64,000 nt of DNA, from the NCBI GenBank assembly GCA_949775045.1, contig OX459097.1:11702764-11766763 (forward strand). The letters run 5' to 3'. Below the pieces are notes generated by a model. It worked only from the letters and a program-made list of their open reading frames with translations, had not been told where the DNA came from and did no database searches. Below are positions 46,801 through 54,429 of the stretch, piece after piece (within the stretch, counting starts at the first letter, position 1; each line of letters begins with the position of its first letter). The stretch is from Metridium senile. Taxonomy: Eukaryota; Cnidaria; Anthozoa; Actiniaria; Metridiidae. A program made the translations under genes and the position numbers.

Positions 46801-49800
46801 CGTATGGGAAAATATTTGACTCGCGGTCATGAGGTACAAACCTAGCGCAGCATATTTTCCTGTACGGCCAGACCTGACTCGGTCAATAAGTTTTTTATCA
46901 TATGACCCACTCTTATTAATTTAAAGGCCATTTTTGTGATGTTTGAGCTGTACCGACCCCATCATGTGACTTTTTCCTAAGGTTTTCTTAAGAGCATGCG
47001 CCGGGCAGAATATGGGTCATATGATAAAAACAATTATTAAATGTTCCACATTACAGTTGACTTACATGTGCTGCCACATCCTGAGGAGCTTTCTCTTCTG
47101 CCGTAAGAACATCATCACCTTGAAAGAATTACAAAATAGAGCTCACTACATGTTAGTTTACAAGCCAATAACATTCACTGTTATAAATGTCATGGTTTGT
47201 GACAAAAAAACTGTCTGCTACTTAACAAAACGTAGCCAATTCTTTGGCCAATAACAACGTTTTTATTATTATAAACCTTTGTTACTACCAAGTAGGATAA
47301 ATTTATTTCTAATCATTGCTTGGTGACAATAAAATAAATTTATCCTACGTGTTAGTATATAACAAAGATTTATAATTATGACAAACACACCCACGAACAA
47401 AGGTGTTTTAGATTTAATGTTTTTATTGCACCTAGAATTTGCAAATAACTAAAAAGCTAAACATGTGCTAGGCTCCCATATTGAAGCCTCGAGTGCTCCA
47501 TTGTGATACCATGCCCAAGTCATGGCAAAATGAATAAATAAACTGGTAGTAATTTGATTGTGAACATTATTCAACTTCTATGAAAATTGAGATGCACTGC
47601 CTTCCAAGATTTTGTTCAAATTATCAACACATACAGTAGTCTAAATAATGTTTAATACTTTGAGAAAATAATACTTTGATAAAATAATACTTTGATACAA
47701 GTACAATGTACAATTATTGTATATTTACCAAGATTGGATAGAATGCTTCTTAGCCTCTCTCTTCTTTCAACAGCTCCTTCTCCAAACAATGCTAAAAATA
47801 AAACATTATTTAGTAAGTAATCTTATTTATTTTGTTTATTTATTTTATTTATAAAGCTTTCCCCATGTGTGGGAGACCACAACAACAGAGCTAGGCTCCA
47901 AAAATGAGTGGCTCTTAATTTTATTAGTAAGCAATTCTAAACAGTATCCCATGTTCATTTTGTAAAAACAAATTGTAACTTCCCCTCGGTGGTTTATTCG
48001 AATAAAGATGATGATGATGAAATTTAAAATCAAGTGTATGTCTTGGCTAAAAGTATTTACATTATCATAGCTGTACTTACTAATAGGCTGTCCCAGTTCT
48101 CTAAGTCGAGCTTTTACTGATGGTATGTCTGTGGGGACTGTTATTAAACGTGCCTGTCAATCAATCAATTAGTGTTGTCAATCAATCAATCAATTGAAGG
48201 GCCAAGAATGAAAAGGTCCTATGTGACTTTTTTAGCTAATTCTCAAACCTTGCCCAAATCATCCCAAAATACACCAAACAACTTGTTTTAGTTGAAATAT
48301 TAAGGTTTGCTATCCACTTTCAACGATTTTTGTCAAAAAAGAAGAAAATTGGCCCATAGTTACGTTATGGTTTTGCTTAACAACCGATCATTCGTCCGTG
48401 AACTTCGATTAGCGTCAACAAACGAATAAACACTTCGCTTTTTTGTTCAAAATAATAATAAAAGATATTAATATCTTCCATCAAATCAGTCACAAGAAAC
48501 CAGCGATTCGATTGAGCACAAAAAAAAAAAAAAAAGCGAAAAAACGTTATTTAAAGTTTAGCAAACAAGTCAGAAATGACCGTTGTTTTATAGTAAAATC
48601 ACACTTTTTGACCTTGGATTTTTATCGAAATTAATTTTCATCAGCTAGAAAGTCTTTTTTTACAACAAAATTCAATCGTTGTGCCATGACTCAAGCAAAT
48701 TTTTACTCTTTATTTCAATTCCCGAACAGAACTACGGTAATTGGATTAGAACCATCAAAATAAGCACGTGCGCTTCGTAATTTACGACTGCAAAGGACTA
48801 TGGGTGATCACCGCCATCTTTCCGCGCGGCATTCATAGCATCGTGCTAGAAGAAACTAATATTAACAAAACGAGTCACCTCGGATTTCTGCCAAAATTTT
48901 GCGCTTGTTGTGTTTCTCTATGGTCACAACTTCGTTAAAATGCCCTGGCAGGTTCGAGAATTTGCCTATAGTCGAACTCCAAGATTCACTCAACCTCGTC
49001 CCCAGGGTCTTCTCGGCCGACTCCAATTCAAGATGGCGGTCGTCGGGGAGAAGACCCTGGTGTAGGCTGCAATAAGACGATTTTTGATTGGCTGTTGGAA
49101 ATGACGTCATAGTGTTTCTTAAAAGCTTTTTTATTGGATTAGCGTTAACAATGCATTGTAAGAAACTGATACCAAAATGGAGCAAAATGGAGTAGTAACA
49201 AGGTAGTAGTTTAATATTTATAGTTTTCGTTTTTTTAACGCTGTTTAACGATTGTTGAATAGTAACTGAAAGAACCTTATTGCTGTTTATATGATAACTT
49301 ATGTTCAAATGAATTTATTTGTGGAAATATATAAGCTTAGCTTACTAGATTCAAAAACTATCGAACGGAAAGACACGAGCAACTGCATTCTAGCAAAATG
49401 ATATATTTTATAGTCAGTTCGATCTAAGCAAGTACATTCTTTATTTATTGTACAGTTTGTACACATTCTGAGACTGTGATCAAGAAATGAATATTCATTT
49501 GTTGTTGATTGAATGCTTTCGGACTCTTGCTTTCATGGGATTTAAGATTATCCTCCACTGCATGAATACATTTTTGTAAAAAAGTTGACACATTTATACT
49601 TAATAAATGAATTGAACGTTTTATAGATTAGTATAGTAATTTTATATCTTTGGGTATGGATAATGTCATCAATGTTAAATAATATATTTTAAAATGCACT
49701 GTGACAATACAATCTTTATGTAACTTAAACATTTGACATTTTCCATATCCCACGACATAAGAACATAGCTGTTAGCAAAAGCATATACTGTCAAGTTGCA

Positions 49801-52800
49801 AATTAATTTGTCATTAATCATTATGTTTACAACTATAGTGAGTTTCTATTGTTATTTTATTTGTAAATCCCAGTCCCAGTGCATCCAATCCCCTTTTCCA
49901 TATCAAAAATAAGGCCAATCCCAGCTCCCATTTTATCCCTTCAGGACCCCTATAGTGCTCAAAGATGTGAATGCAATCACCACTTTTTGTGAATCAGCAT
50001 AAAACCAAAAATTATGAAAAACACCTAAATCATTGCAAGAATATTTTCATACAAAGAAAGAACATTAGTGATTTAGTGAGAAATGAATTCATTTCATTAC
50101 TGAGACAAAAGATAAAGTTCAGCTGCAGTGATCTTCTTTTGCCTAATTCAATGAATTATTTTAATTTCCCACCAAATCACAAATGTACCTGCACAAGGTG
50201 TAAATTGCCATTGACTATCCCGAAATACCCAAACCTATTTTGTCAAACTTGTGAAAATTAAGTCAGGTTTTACACACATAAAAAATCACTTTTTTAATGT
50301 CTCAATCTTCTAGCTGGACATGTGTGCCCTACTAATGGGGGAGACTCAGAAACACACTCACCACCGCTACGTTTAATATTTTGCACACAACTCTGCTCAC
50401 ATGTTCATTTTTGCTGAGGGAGGAAAACCGGATAACCCAGATAAAAACCTTTGTGGCATAGGAGAGAAAAACACATCAAACAAACACATGTATAATTTTG
50501 GTGTGTTGGCTATATATAGTTCAAACTTTTATTATTAATTTTTATGCTTATGTTTTAATAGCTAAAACATACTCATAGCAATTTATTAGCTATTACCAAA
50601 CTAACATTTTGCCAGTAATAAACAATATTCAACTAATGATGTTCTTGTATTTTTTTACTTTAAATATAACAGCAGTCCACTTTAAATTTGTTCATTTTCC
50701 AGTGTTATTCTGCAATATTACAGGATGCAGACACCCTGTTATCTCATAGTAAATTTATTGATGCCTGTATTAAATCAATATCTGGTAAATGAAAACATAA
50801 AATGAAACACCCTGGTGTCAATTAAAAAACAACAAGATATGTTTATTAGATGTAACCCTAAAATAATAAAAACACTACTATTGCAATCCAAGCAGATGAT
50901 TGTCCCACAATTATCTAAACATTATAATATTATCCTTTTTTAAAAGTGGACAACCAAGCTCAGTATTAAGCCAATTACCCTCACATATTGCCAACCATTT
51001 AATTTTTTTTATACTGACATTTGATTTTCTTTTGCAGTCATTAAAGTGCATGCACTCAGATTACTGTAATAATGAGGTTTTTAATTGTTTACTTAAATAA
51101 TAATTGAGAATAAATGTCAATTGAAACAGAAACTTGTACACATTAAAGCTGTCCATTGAATTAATCATATCAGTTTTTAATAGTGATATATAGTTAAACA
51201 TGTACTATACAGCCAGTAAAGATATAAAGATAAAAGATTCAACTATTATCTGATCCACATACTTTGAATATAACACCCATGTCAACTTCAGCATGTGTTT
51301 CTTTCCATATAGGGAATGTTCGACATAGTTGCTCAGCACTGCACAAGAAATATACTCACATTCATCAACAATAATTGACTCTATTAGCTTCAAAATAAAT
51401 CCTGTGCTAGACTGTCAAATAGGGGTCAATAGAACCAAATCTTCTCTGATTCGAACTATTCCAATGGCTAAATAAACACAAGCATCGGATTGCCATGTGA
51501 TCTGATTATATATAACAAGATTTTCGTAAGTATAAACGCCAAATTCACTTGAGGTTATTATCTTTTGGTTCTAAATGCACCGATTAACTCCATAACTTTC
51601 AATCGCCGGCAGCCATTTTGTTTTAAATTTTCAAAGGACTAACGCATGCGCAGTTTTATTTGGCAGCCATTTTGTTAAGTAAACACGTGATCAAAATCTC
51701 CACAGATCGTGGAGATTTTGGTCACGTGTTTGCAGCCTACACCAGGGTCTTCTCCCCGATGACCGCCATCTTGAATTGGAGTCGGCCGAGAAGACCCTGG
51801 GGACGAGGTTGAGCTTCACTTTGTTTCGTTGCAATGGCGGCCAAAACCAGTTCAAGCAACAACAAAACGTTTTTCGCTGAACAAAGTGAAACGCCTCGCT
51901 GACTTCTTTCAGAAAGTGAGTTCTTTGCTACCTTGAAGCTTAATGATGCTCTTCCAGTAGTAACTAAAGGCAAAAAATGACTCTTAACTTAACAAAATTC
52001 CGATTCAAGCCACCTTTGAGCAAGTGCAGTCTTCAAACGATGCCTTGAACCGATTTGAAGACACTTGAGCCCTGGATTTTACAAAACAGCAGCAGCTACC
52101 ATGGTTACCCAAAACATGGACTCGGGAAAAAACTTCATTTGAGCAAGGTTTGAAATTAAAATTAACTGAAAAGTGATTTAGATTGTTTTAATTTTCATCT
52201 TTCAGTTGTTTGGAGTATTTTTGGATGATTTGTGCAAAATTTGAAAAATAGCTAAAAAAGTCGCATAGGACCTTTTCATTCTTGGCCCTTCAATTAATCA
52301 ATCCATTGTACATAAAATGTAGTCATAAAAACTCCTAGTGTTTACAATTAACATGAAGAACAGTCCTTGCAATGTTGTCATAATTATACATAATAGTGCT
52401 TAATTCTACAGATGAAGTCACGATGATGCATTATAGGATTGAAATCGCTTGCTCGGGCCGTACTGGAAGTTATGTAACCTCTTTTTTTCCCACCTTTTAT
52501 GGCCCTCCCGCTACGCACTCTGGCCATAAGACAGTGGAAAATTTACTTGGTCCATAACTTCCCGTACGGCCCTCATGCTCGGTTAACAAGATATTAATAT
52601 ACAGCAATTATATTAACTCCACATAACTTATAATTTATTGTTTAAAATGGAATGCACTAAGAATAAAATAACTAATATTATTTATTTCATTTTAAACAAA
52701 ATTAAATCACCAACAATGCATTTCAGTCTTGGAATGCACTATTCTGTGTGTAATATTCTACATTTTTTTAAAAATAGCTGTAAAATTATATACCTTTTTT

Positions 52801-53683
52801 CTCTTTTCAAACTCAGCTAGCAACTCTCTGTGCCTCTCTGATGTATCCTCTGCAGCATCATGATATTCTTCTAAAGAAAAGAGCATACATATATATTATA
52901 CACACATATAATGCATTGTACATTAAATTTTATTGATTTGTAAAATTTCAGGTTTGAGAATTTTTTTGGGGTTGCAATATGAAGCTCCAACGAATCCCCC
53001 CCCCCCCCCCCCCCTCATTTTACCCCCCAAATACATCGCCTGGGATTTAGTTAAACTGTTGACATCACCTAAATTACTATTTTAATGAATATTTGAAATG
53101 TGTTTTGTGTATAAGTATTAAGAGAAATACATGTATATATGAAAAAAATATCAAATATAGACCGAATTGAAATATGACGTTCACTTTTAATAACTGTCAC
53201 GATAATAGGATGTGCGCGATAATAGGTACGACTACCGTATTTTCCTCAAACATGTATAACAATTTAAAATTTTACTCTTAACAAGAGTATCTTCAATAAA
53301 TACTTATTGATGGCCTTATCAATGCAGACGAAATGCGTATTTTCTATCTGCCTTTTGCACGTGCTGCAAGACGTTCATAATTTTATCCGCCATTAAAGTT
53401 TACAAACTTTGCAAACAAACACCGTTTACAATGCTTTAAAGCAATGAAAATAATATTCATTCAGATATCAATAATCACCTTCAGTTATATTAATATTTCC
53501 AGCTTGTATTCCAGCAAGTATCGATTCTGATAAGCCATTTTCTCGAGTTTTGCCGCCATCTTCAGTCAAGTTGTCATTCCTAGCTTTCGCTTTTGAAAGC
53601 CTCTCTCGTTCTAATTCTTCCAAACTTCCGAAATAAATTTTCTGTTTCTTTTCCCTGGGAGCACCATCTTCATCGTCCGACAT
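31645..53683 (-). CDS. PRPF4: U4/U6 small nuclear ribonucleoprotein Prp4
   Basis: Prp4 is a core protein of the U4/U6 di-snRNP and U4/U6.U5 tri-snRNP; with Prp3 and cyclophilin H it helps form the pre-activation spliceosome in the nucleus. Eighteen exons join in phase into 516 residues plus stop, close to the human protein at about 522. The N-terminus has the motif [14 protein letters not shown] (residues about 16-29) and [13 protein letters not shown]. The splicing factor motif follows, with [14 protein letters not shown] and [17 protein letters not shown] near residues 105-135. From about residue 217 to the end is a WD40 propeller with repeated GH...LWDL units, ending [10 protein letters not shown]. 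Exons: 53683-53479, 52870-52794, 48153-48081, 47791-47729, 47118-47066, 46665-46583, 43591-43498, 42743-42649, 41752-41694, 40728-40605, 39435-39346, 38811-38754, 38582-38518, 38002-37895, 35849-35731, 33976-33936, 32787-32706, 31706-31645. An in-frame TAA precedes the ATG. Introns hold SINEs, MITEs and a 4.1-kb element. Confidence 0.96.
31920..32115. repeat. TACATTACGTA short-period repeat
   Basis: Irregular 10-12-bp steps of TTACGTTACATTA. No coding signal. Confidence 0.8.
32160..32730 (-). repeat. Tandem duplication spanning the exon 17 donor, split by a SINE
   Basis: A unit of about 115 bp holding the last 13 coding bases of PRPF4 exon 17, its donor and the start of intron 17 occurs twice (about 32162-32282 and 32285-32725). 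In the second, working copy a SINE is inserted. The first copy has a GTAGAT donor. Confidence 0.8.
32344..32665 (+). mobile_element. tRNA-derived SINE in PRPF4 intron 17
   Basis: The head is tRNA-like with an A-box-like TGGCCTAGCGGT and a B-box GGTTCGAGCCC. A body follows with GTTTTTCTCCGGGTTATCC and a 3' domain with GTGTGTCTGAGTCTCCCC. It interrupts a duplicated segment, so both pre-insertion flanks can be recognised. Confidence 0.8.
32706..32787 (-). CDS. PRPF4: PRPF4 exon 17
   Basis: It is 82 nt with [20 protein letters not shown], ending in phase 1 at CCCG before GTAGGT. The 3' edge of the exon is present again, about 0.45 kb downstream in the gene. Confidence 0.95.
32875..33365. repeat. 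Four tandem units of about 120 bp in PRPF4 intron 16
   Basis: Each has AACATCAGAATGATTAACAT, CCAATATTACTACCGTCGAA and TTATCGTCGTCATTATCAGC, plus CATCATCAT and CAGCAGCAG microsatellites of varying length. Frames are open on both strands by composition. Confidence 0.92.
33579..33757. mobile_element. Second copy of the TA-flanked CAGTGG MITE
   Basis: It has the same ends and interior as the element at 115-399 but with one internal unit only. It lies in PRPF4 intron 16 inside a further inverted-repeat element. Confidence 0.75.
33936..33976 (-). CDS. PRPF4: PRPF4 exon 16
   Basis: It is only 41 nt, reading [14 protein letters not shown], phase 1 to 0, equivalent to FLLTGAYDNTAKI in the human protein. 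Confidence 0.92.
34145..34290. mobile_element. MITE family E relative in PRPF4 intron 15
   Basis: TAGAGTGAAGTCATTTAACC / TTTAATGTCTTCACTCTA ends with CGTGAAA/TTTCACG arms. Confidence 0.65.
34385..34530. repeat. Inverted repeat, GCAGGCGTTCTTTTGG ends
   Basis: CAGGCGTTCTTTTGGCTTTT pairs with CCCAAAAGAACGCCTGTTTT; a MITE of about 146 bp in PRPF4 intron 15. Confidence 0.7.
34560..34875. mobile_element. Nested inverted-repeat elements in PRPF4 intron 15
   Basis: Outer ends pair AACAGTCTCTACTTTTA with TAAAAGTAGGGACTGTTTT; inside, about 34675-34850 pairs GAAACCCCTATATAT with a GGTTCCACTG end. A relative of the outer element is at 62825-63050. Confidence 0.6.
34888..35436. mobile_element. MITE family C cluster with nested element
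   Basis: Two family C stretches flank a nested 160-bp inverted repeat (35063-35223) with GTAGCCTCC-type ends and an inner CTTTTGGGATTCC arm. It lies in PRPF4 intron 15. Confidence 0.6.
35443..35711. mobile_element. 269-bp MITE ending beside the PRPF4 exon 15 donor
   Basis: CACCTAATTCAAAGAAG / TTTTTTAAATTAGGTG ends, AAGGGGCGAACGGTGATTGC arms and an inner AATTACCCAAACA/TGTTTGGGTAATT pair. A degraded relative is near 43915-44190. Confidence 0.85.
35731..35849 (-). CDS. PRPF4: PRPF4 exon 15
   Basis: It is 119 nt with [20 protein letters not shown] and [20 protein letters not shown] ends about 19 bp beyond its donor. Confidence 0.95.
35904..36064. repeat. 161-bp near-perfect hairpin in PRPF4 intron 14
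   Basis: ATAAAATTCT...AAGACATTGAAATTAACAAAG pairs with CTTTGTTAATTTCAATGTCT and so on to a centre at GGCGTTTGATAACGTCGAAACG. The arms are almost free of mismatch. Confidence 0.8.
36142..36680. mobile_element. MITE family D cluster, nested copies
   Basis: Direct and inverted copies of TACACGAATCCGATCCGG and CCGCATAGAAATATTTGCG lie within PRPF4 intron 14. It looks like self-insertion or partial tandem duplication of the element at 6856-7055. Confidence 0.7.
36900..37300. other. AT-rich tetranucleotide-rich intron sequence
   Basis: Degenerate ATTTATTT and CATCCATC phrases within PRPF4 intron 14; no gene or clear element. Confidence 0.5.
37301..37474. mobile_element. MITE family B copy in PRPF4 intron 14
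   Basis: Complete ends CACCTAATTGCAAGAACG / TATTGCAAGTAGGTG, flanked by TATA. Confidence 0.75.
37651..37836. mobile_element. Related CAGTTGAAC MITE, TA-flanked
   Basis: Ends CAGTTGAACACCGCC and GGGTTCCACTG are bounded by TA. The interior has ATACGGCCACC repeats. It ends about 60 bp upstream (plus strand) of PRPF4 exon 14, in intron 14. Confidence 0.7.
37895..38002 (-). CDS. PRPF4: PRPF4 exon 14
   Basis: It is 108 nt with [20 protein letters not shown] and [11 protein letters not shown], ending the fourth and opening the fifth repeat. Confidence 0.95.
38093..38245. repeat. Inverted-repeat element in PRPF4 intron 13
   Basis: AATTAGCTCTGCTAAAAAA / TTTTTTAGCAGAGCTAATT stem with CATTGGCATATTCAG inner arms and TGGTCAAGTGAC/GTCACGTGACCA outer arms. 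Confidence 0.75.
38518..38582 (-). CDS. PRPF4: PRPF4 exon 13
   Basis: It is 65 nt with [20 protein letters not shown], the first half of the fourth WD40 repeat. Confidence 0.94.
38754..38811 (-). CDS. PRPF4: PRPF4 exon 12
   Basis: It is 58 nt reading [20 protein letters not shown], completing the third WD40 repeat. Confidence 0.95.
39132..39318. mobile_element. MITE family G (GTTCCCATTTAAAT ends), copy 1
   Basis: CCCATTTAAATCTGTACTTA / TAAGTACAGATTTAAATGGG ends with TGTGCTAAACA and GATCAACCAATCAGA arms. In PRPF4 intron 11. Confidence 0.8.
39346..39435 (-). CDS. PRPF4: PRPF4 exon 11
   Basis: It is 90 nt with [20 protein letters not shown], the start of the third WD40 repeat. Confidence 0.95.
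39711..40243. mobile_element. 533-bp MITE, AAGGCCGATTTACACGGCAC ends
   Basis: AGGCCGATTTACACGGCACG pairs with CGTGCCGTGTAAATCGGCCT, followed by GCCTAAGTCTATCGCATGCA arms. In PRPF4 intron 10. Confidence 0.85.
40605..40728 (-). CDS. PRPF4: PRPF4 exon 10
   Basis: It is 124 nt with [20 protein letters not shown] and [14 protein letters not shown], the second WD40 repeat. Confidence 0.95.
40797..41318. repeat. GAT/GGT microsatellite in PRPF4 intron 9
   Basis: (GAT)n and (GGT)n with AAAGATGATGGTGATAAGG units and short ACATGTACATGT runs. Long open frames are compositional. Confidence 0.93.
41322..41616. mobile_element. Truncated copy of the 20.57-kb MITE
   Basis: Shares CTCCAACAGACTA, GGTCGACCAAT and GGGTTCCCGAGGATG but lacks the left terminus. 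It follows a GAT microsatellite in PRPF4 intron 9. Confidence 0.8.
41694..41752 (-). CDS. PRPF4: PRPF4 exon 9
   Basis: It is 59 nt reading [20 protein letters not shown], the end of the first WD blade. Confidence 0.95.
41890..42180. repeat. Degenerate ATGATG repeat in PRPF4 intron 8
   Basis: Interrupted GATGATGAT and GATAATGATG. Confidence 0.85.
42262..42366. repeat. 105-bp palindromic MITE in PRPF4 intron 8
   Basis: GGCCGGTTGTTCAAAGC / GCTTTGAACAACTGGGCC ends, TTAACGCTAATCCTAGGTTA arms. Confidence 0.8.
42390..42605 (-). mobile_element. tRNA-derived SINE, reversed copy, in PRPF4 intron 8
   Basis: The same family as the 32.3-kb copy: the tRNA-like head (near 42540-42600) and the body with AGGAAAACCGG repeats read on the minus strand. 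The B-box region is diverged. Confidence 0.7.
42649..42743 (-). CDS. PRPF4: PRPF4 exon 8 (propeller start)
   Basis: It is 95 nt with [20 protein letters not shown], the entry to the first WD40 blade. A SINE lies about 45 bp past the donor. Confidence 0.95.
42763..42925. mobile_element. Degraded MITE family C copy
   Basis: ATGTATTTCAAAATCATGTAG-like interior and TTTTGAATTGGATGGAAACA arms match family C with many changes. It is in PRPF4 intron 7. Confidence 0.45.
43165..43384. mobile_element. MITE family G, copy 2
   Basis: The same ends and inner GATCAACCAATCAGAGAAGT arm as 39132-39318. In PRPF4 intron 7. Confidence 0.8.
43498..43591 (-). CDS. PRPF4: PRPF4 exon 7
   Basis: It is 94 nt encoding a basic helix that ends TQELHRKLR, equivalent to the MQELHKSLRSL stretch before the propeller. 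Confidence 0.9.
43713..43862. mobile_element. 150-bp palindromic MITE in PRPF4 intron 6
   Basis: GATAGGTAATATAATGAAAT / ATTTCATTCTATTACCTATC ends; CACCATAAAAAATGTTGACT is nearly perfectly mirrored. Confidence 0.85.
43915..44190. mobile_element. Diverged relative of the 35.4-kb MITE, PRPF4 intron 6/7 side
   Basis: GGCGAACGGTGTTTGCACGA and GGTCGTGTAATAGCCGTTCG arms remain; the centre differs. Confidence 0.6.
44350..44440 (+). mobile_element. SINE 3' domain fragment
   Basis: AGAGGTAGTGAGTGTG and GAGTCTCCCCAATTAGTA match the 3' domain of the 32.3-kb SINE; the head is missing. Confidence 0.6.
44463..45785. mobile_element. 1.3-kb family F element with nested element
   Basis: Family F ends enclose a second inverted-repeat pair, ACAGTATGTGTGTGCAATTC.../...GTACACACATACTGTAT (about 44617-45650), with repeated TCCGGA phrases. 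No transposase-like frame. Confidence 0.6.
45798..46354. mobile_element. MITE family B copy with insertion, PRPF4 intron 6
   Basis: Ends CACCTACTTGC / GCAAGTAGGTG enclose the family interior (GAGTTCAGCTTGAGTGATCT), split by about 270 bp of other sequence near 45940-46200. Confidence 0.7.
46583..46665 (-). CDS. PRPF4: PRPF4 exon 6
   Basis: It is 83 nt with [20 protein letters not shown], which matches the conserved WYHEGP...ARLWIANYSLPR segment of Prp4. Confidence 0.94.
46789..47028. repeat. Two adjoining inverted repeats in PRPF4 intron 5
   Basis: 46789-46890 pairs TTATTGACTGAGTGGG with CCTGACTCGGTCAATAA; 46899-47028 pairs ATCATATGACCCA with TGGGTCATATGAT. Confidence 0.65.
47066..47118 (-). 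CDS. PRPF4: PRPF4 exon 5 (linker)
   Basis: It is 53 nt encoding a short acidic linker ([17 protein letters not shown]). It is the least conserved part and is supported mainly by splice sites and phase. Confidence 0.82.
47268..47375. repeat. Inverted repeat in PRPF4 intron 4
   Basis: CTTTGTTACTACCAAGTAGGATAAATTTAT-type arm (20-nt core TAGGATAAATTTATTT) mirrored by AAATAAATTTATCCTACG. Confidence 0.65.
47729..47791 (-). CDS. PRPF4: PRPF4 exon 4 (splicing factor motif, second half)
   Basis: It is 63 nt, reading [20 protein letters not shown], phase 1 to 1. Confidence 0.94.
48081..48153 (-). CDS. PRPF4: PRPF4 exon 3 (splicing factor motif, first half)
   Basis: It is 73 nt, reading [20 protein letters not shown]. 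It matches the start of the Prp4/Prp18-type motif. Confidence 0.93.
48989..49070. repeat. 82-bp arm with YY1-like motif (left copy)
   Basis: Nearly identical to the complement of 51732-51812. Contains CCAGGGTCTTCTCGGCCGAC, CAATTCAAGATGGCGGTC and GGGGAGAAGACCCTGG, so it is itself partly palindromic. Confidence 0.8.
50021..50205. mobile_element. Diverged MITE family B copy, PRPF4 intron 2
   Basis: The interior AAAGTTCAGCTGCAGTGATC and ends ATTGCAAGAATATTTTCATA match family B with many changes. Confidence 0.55.
50300..50490 (-). mobile_element. SINE fragment, reversed, in PRPF4 intron 2
   Basis: It carries the 3' domain (TGGGGGAGACTCAGA on the plus strand) and the body (AGGGAGGAAAACCGG) but lacks the tRNA-like head. 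It lies within the 4.1-kb inverted-repeat element. Confidence 0.65.
51732..51812. repeat. 82-bp arm with YY1-like motif (right copy)
   Basis: Inverted partner of 48989-49070. Just upstream, 51685-51729 is a palindrome CACGTGATCAAAATCTCC / GGAGATTTTGGTCACGTG. Confidence 0.8.
52604..52784. mobile_element. Family F MITE beside the PRPF4 exon 2 donor
   Basis: AATGCATTTCAGTCTTGGAA then TTTAAAAATAGCTGTA ends about 10 bp inside intron 1's neighbour, intron 2, right next to the exon 2 splice donor at 52788-52793. Confidence 0.55.
52794..52870 (-). CDS. PRPF4: PRPF4 exon 2
   Basis: It is 77 nt and encodes a charged helix with [16 protein letters not shown]. The donor is GTATAT, and a MITE terminus lies about 10 bp into the intron. 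Confidence 0.92.
52991..53016. repeat. Poly-C run in PRPF4 intron 1
   Basis: An uninterrupted run of more than 20 C followed by T-rich sequence. Confidence 0.95.
53479..53683 (-). CDS. PRPF4: PRPF4 exon 1
   Basis: It starts [20 protein letters not shown], acidic then basic, and ends in phase 1 before GTGATT. It carries the [10 protein letters not shown] motif shared with vertebrate Prp4. Confidence 0.95.
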
Positions 53684-54076
53684 GATTTCGGGAGTAACAA
53701 AGTTTGAGTAAGTTTATAATCAATGTTCAATTTATGTTTCTTTTAACGTTCTATGTTCAAATGGCAGCCATCTTGAATGTTTGAACGCATGCTCGACGTT
53801 GTGCACAGGGAACCCAAAAAGATAAACAATTTCATCCCAACCCACCTGATCCCAACCATAACATTTTATTTCTCTTTTGCTATGACAAAATATTAACATT
53901 CGAAACATCACTGAGTTAACTCGTTCACACGGTGTGAAAATTACATTTTAAGTCCAGTTTTCTTGAGATAAAAATTTGAATCAACAAGTGTTAATATGGT
54001 GATTTGGGCTTCCTGTGTCATGGCGTATTTGTTTGGAAGATGGAGGACGTCAGCTGAATTTTAACACTGACTCAAA
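53684..54076. promoter_or_regulatory. Probable bidirectional PRPF4/PINK1 promoter
   Basis: The start codons of PRPF4 (minus) and PINK1 (plus) are separated by 393 bp. No MITE or microsatellite interrupts it. A YY1-like motif, AAGATGGCTGCC on the minus strand, sits at about 53763-53775. No clear TATA box was seen, as is common for housekeeping gene pairs. Confidence 0.6.
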
Positions 54077-54146
54077 ATGTCGCTTTTTCGGCTTGGAAAA
54101 GCAGTAGTTCGTTCCGTTTTACGGAGTGTTCAACTTTTAAAAGAAG
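54077..54146 (+). CDS. PINK1: PINK1 exon 1 (mitochondrial presequence)
   Basis: It is 70 nt encoding an arginine-rich, acid-free start that could form an amphipathic helix, and ends in phase 1 before GTGAGT. The exon was placed by the strong donor, phase and mitochondrial character. Confidence 0.88.
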
Positions 54147-54395
54147 GTGAGTGATAATATAGAAATTTATATATATAAATATAGAAAAAATAGAGTAGAA
54201 AAGTAGTTAGATTATATTAAATGGATTACTATTCAAAACCTTTGTTCACAGCTTACCAAAACGCAAAATTTACCTTACCCTTACCTAAAATTGTTTGTCG
54301 TTCTTAGTTTTATTTGCTTCTAAAGAAGCTTTCTTTTATTCCGAAGCTGTAATTATGCTAGTTTTAAAGAAATCAGTAATGGAAATACCCCGGAG

Positions 54396-54429
<34 letters not shown>

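Larger units (their letters stand above)
48193..52294. mobile_element. 4.1-kb inverted-repeat element filling PRPF4 intron 2
   Basis: TTGAAGGGCCAAGAATGAAA at the left is inverted at the right (TTTCATTCTTGGCCCTTCAA); homology runs for about 95 bp with decay. Flanks are AATCAATC-like on both sides. No transposase-like frame was recognised, so it looks non-autonomous. It encloses a SINE, a family B MITE, and a second inverted pair at 48989-49070 / 51732-51812. Confidence 0.65.

Noticed and set aside
48862..49308. 148-residue minus-strand frame in PRPF4 intron 2
   Set aside because: It crosses the repeated 82-bp arm and has no transposase or other recognisable motif.
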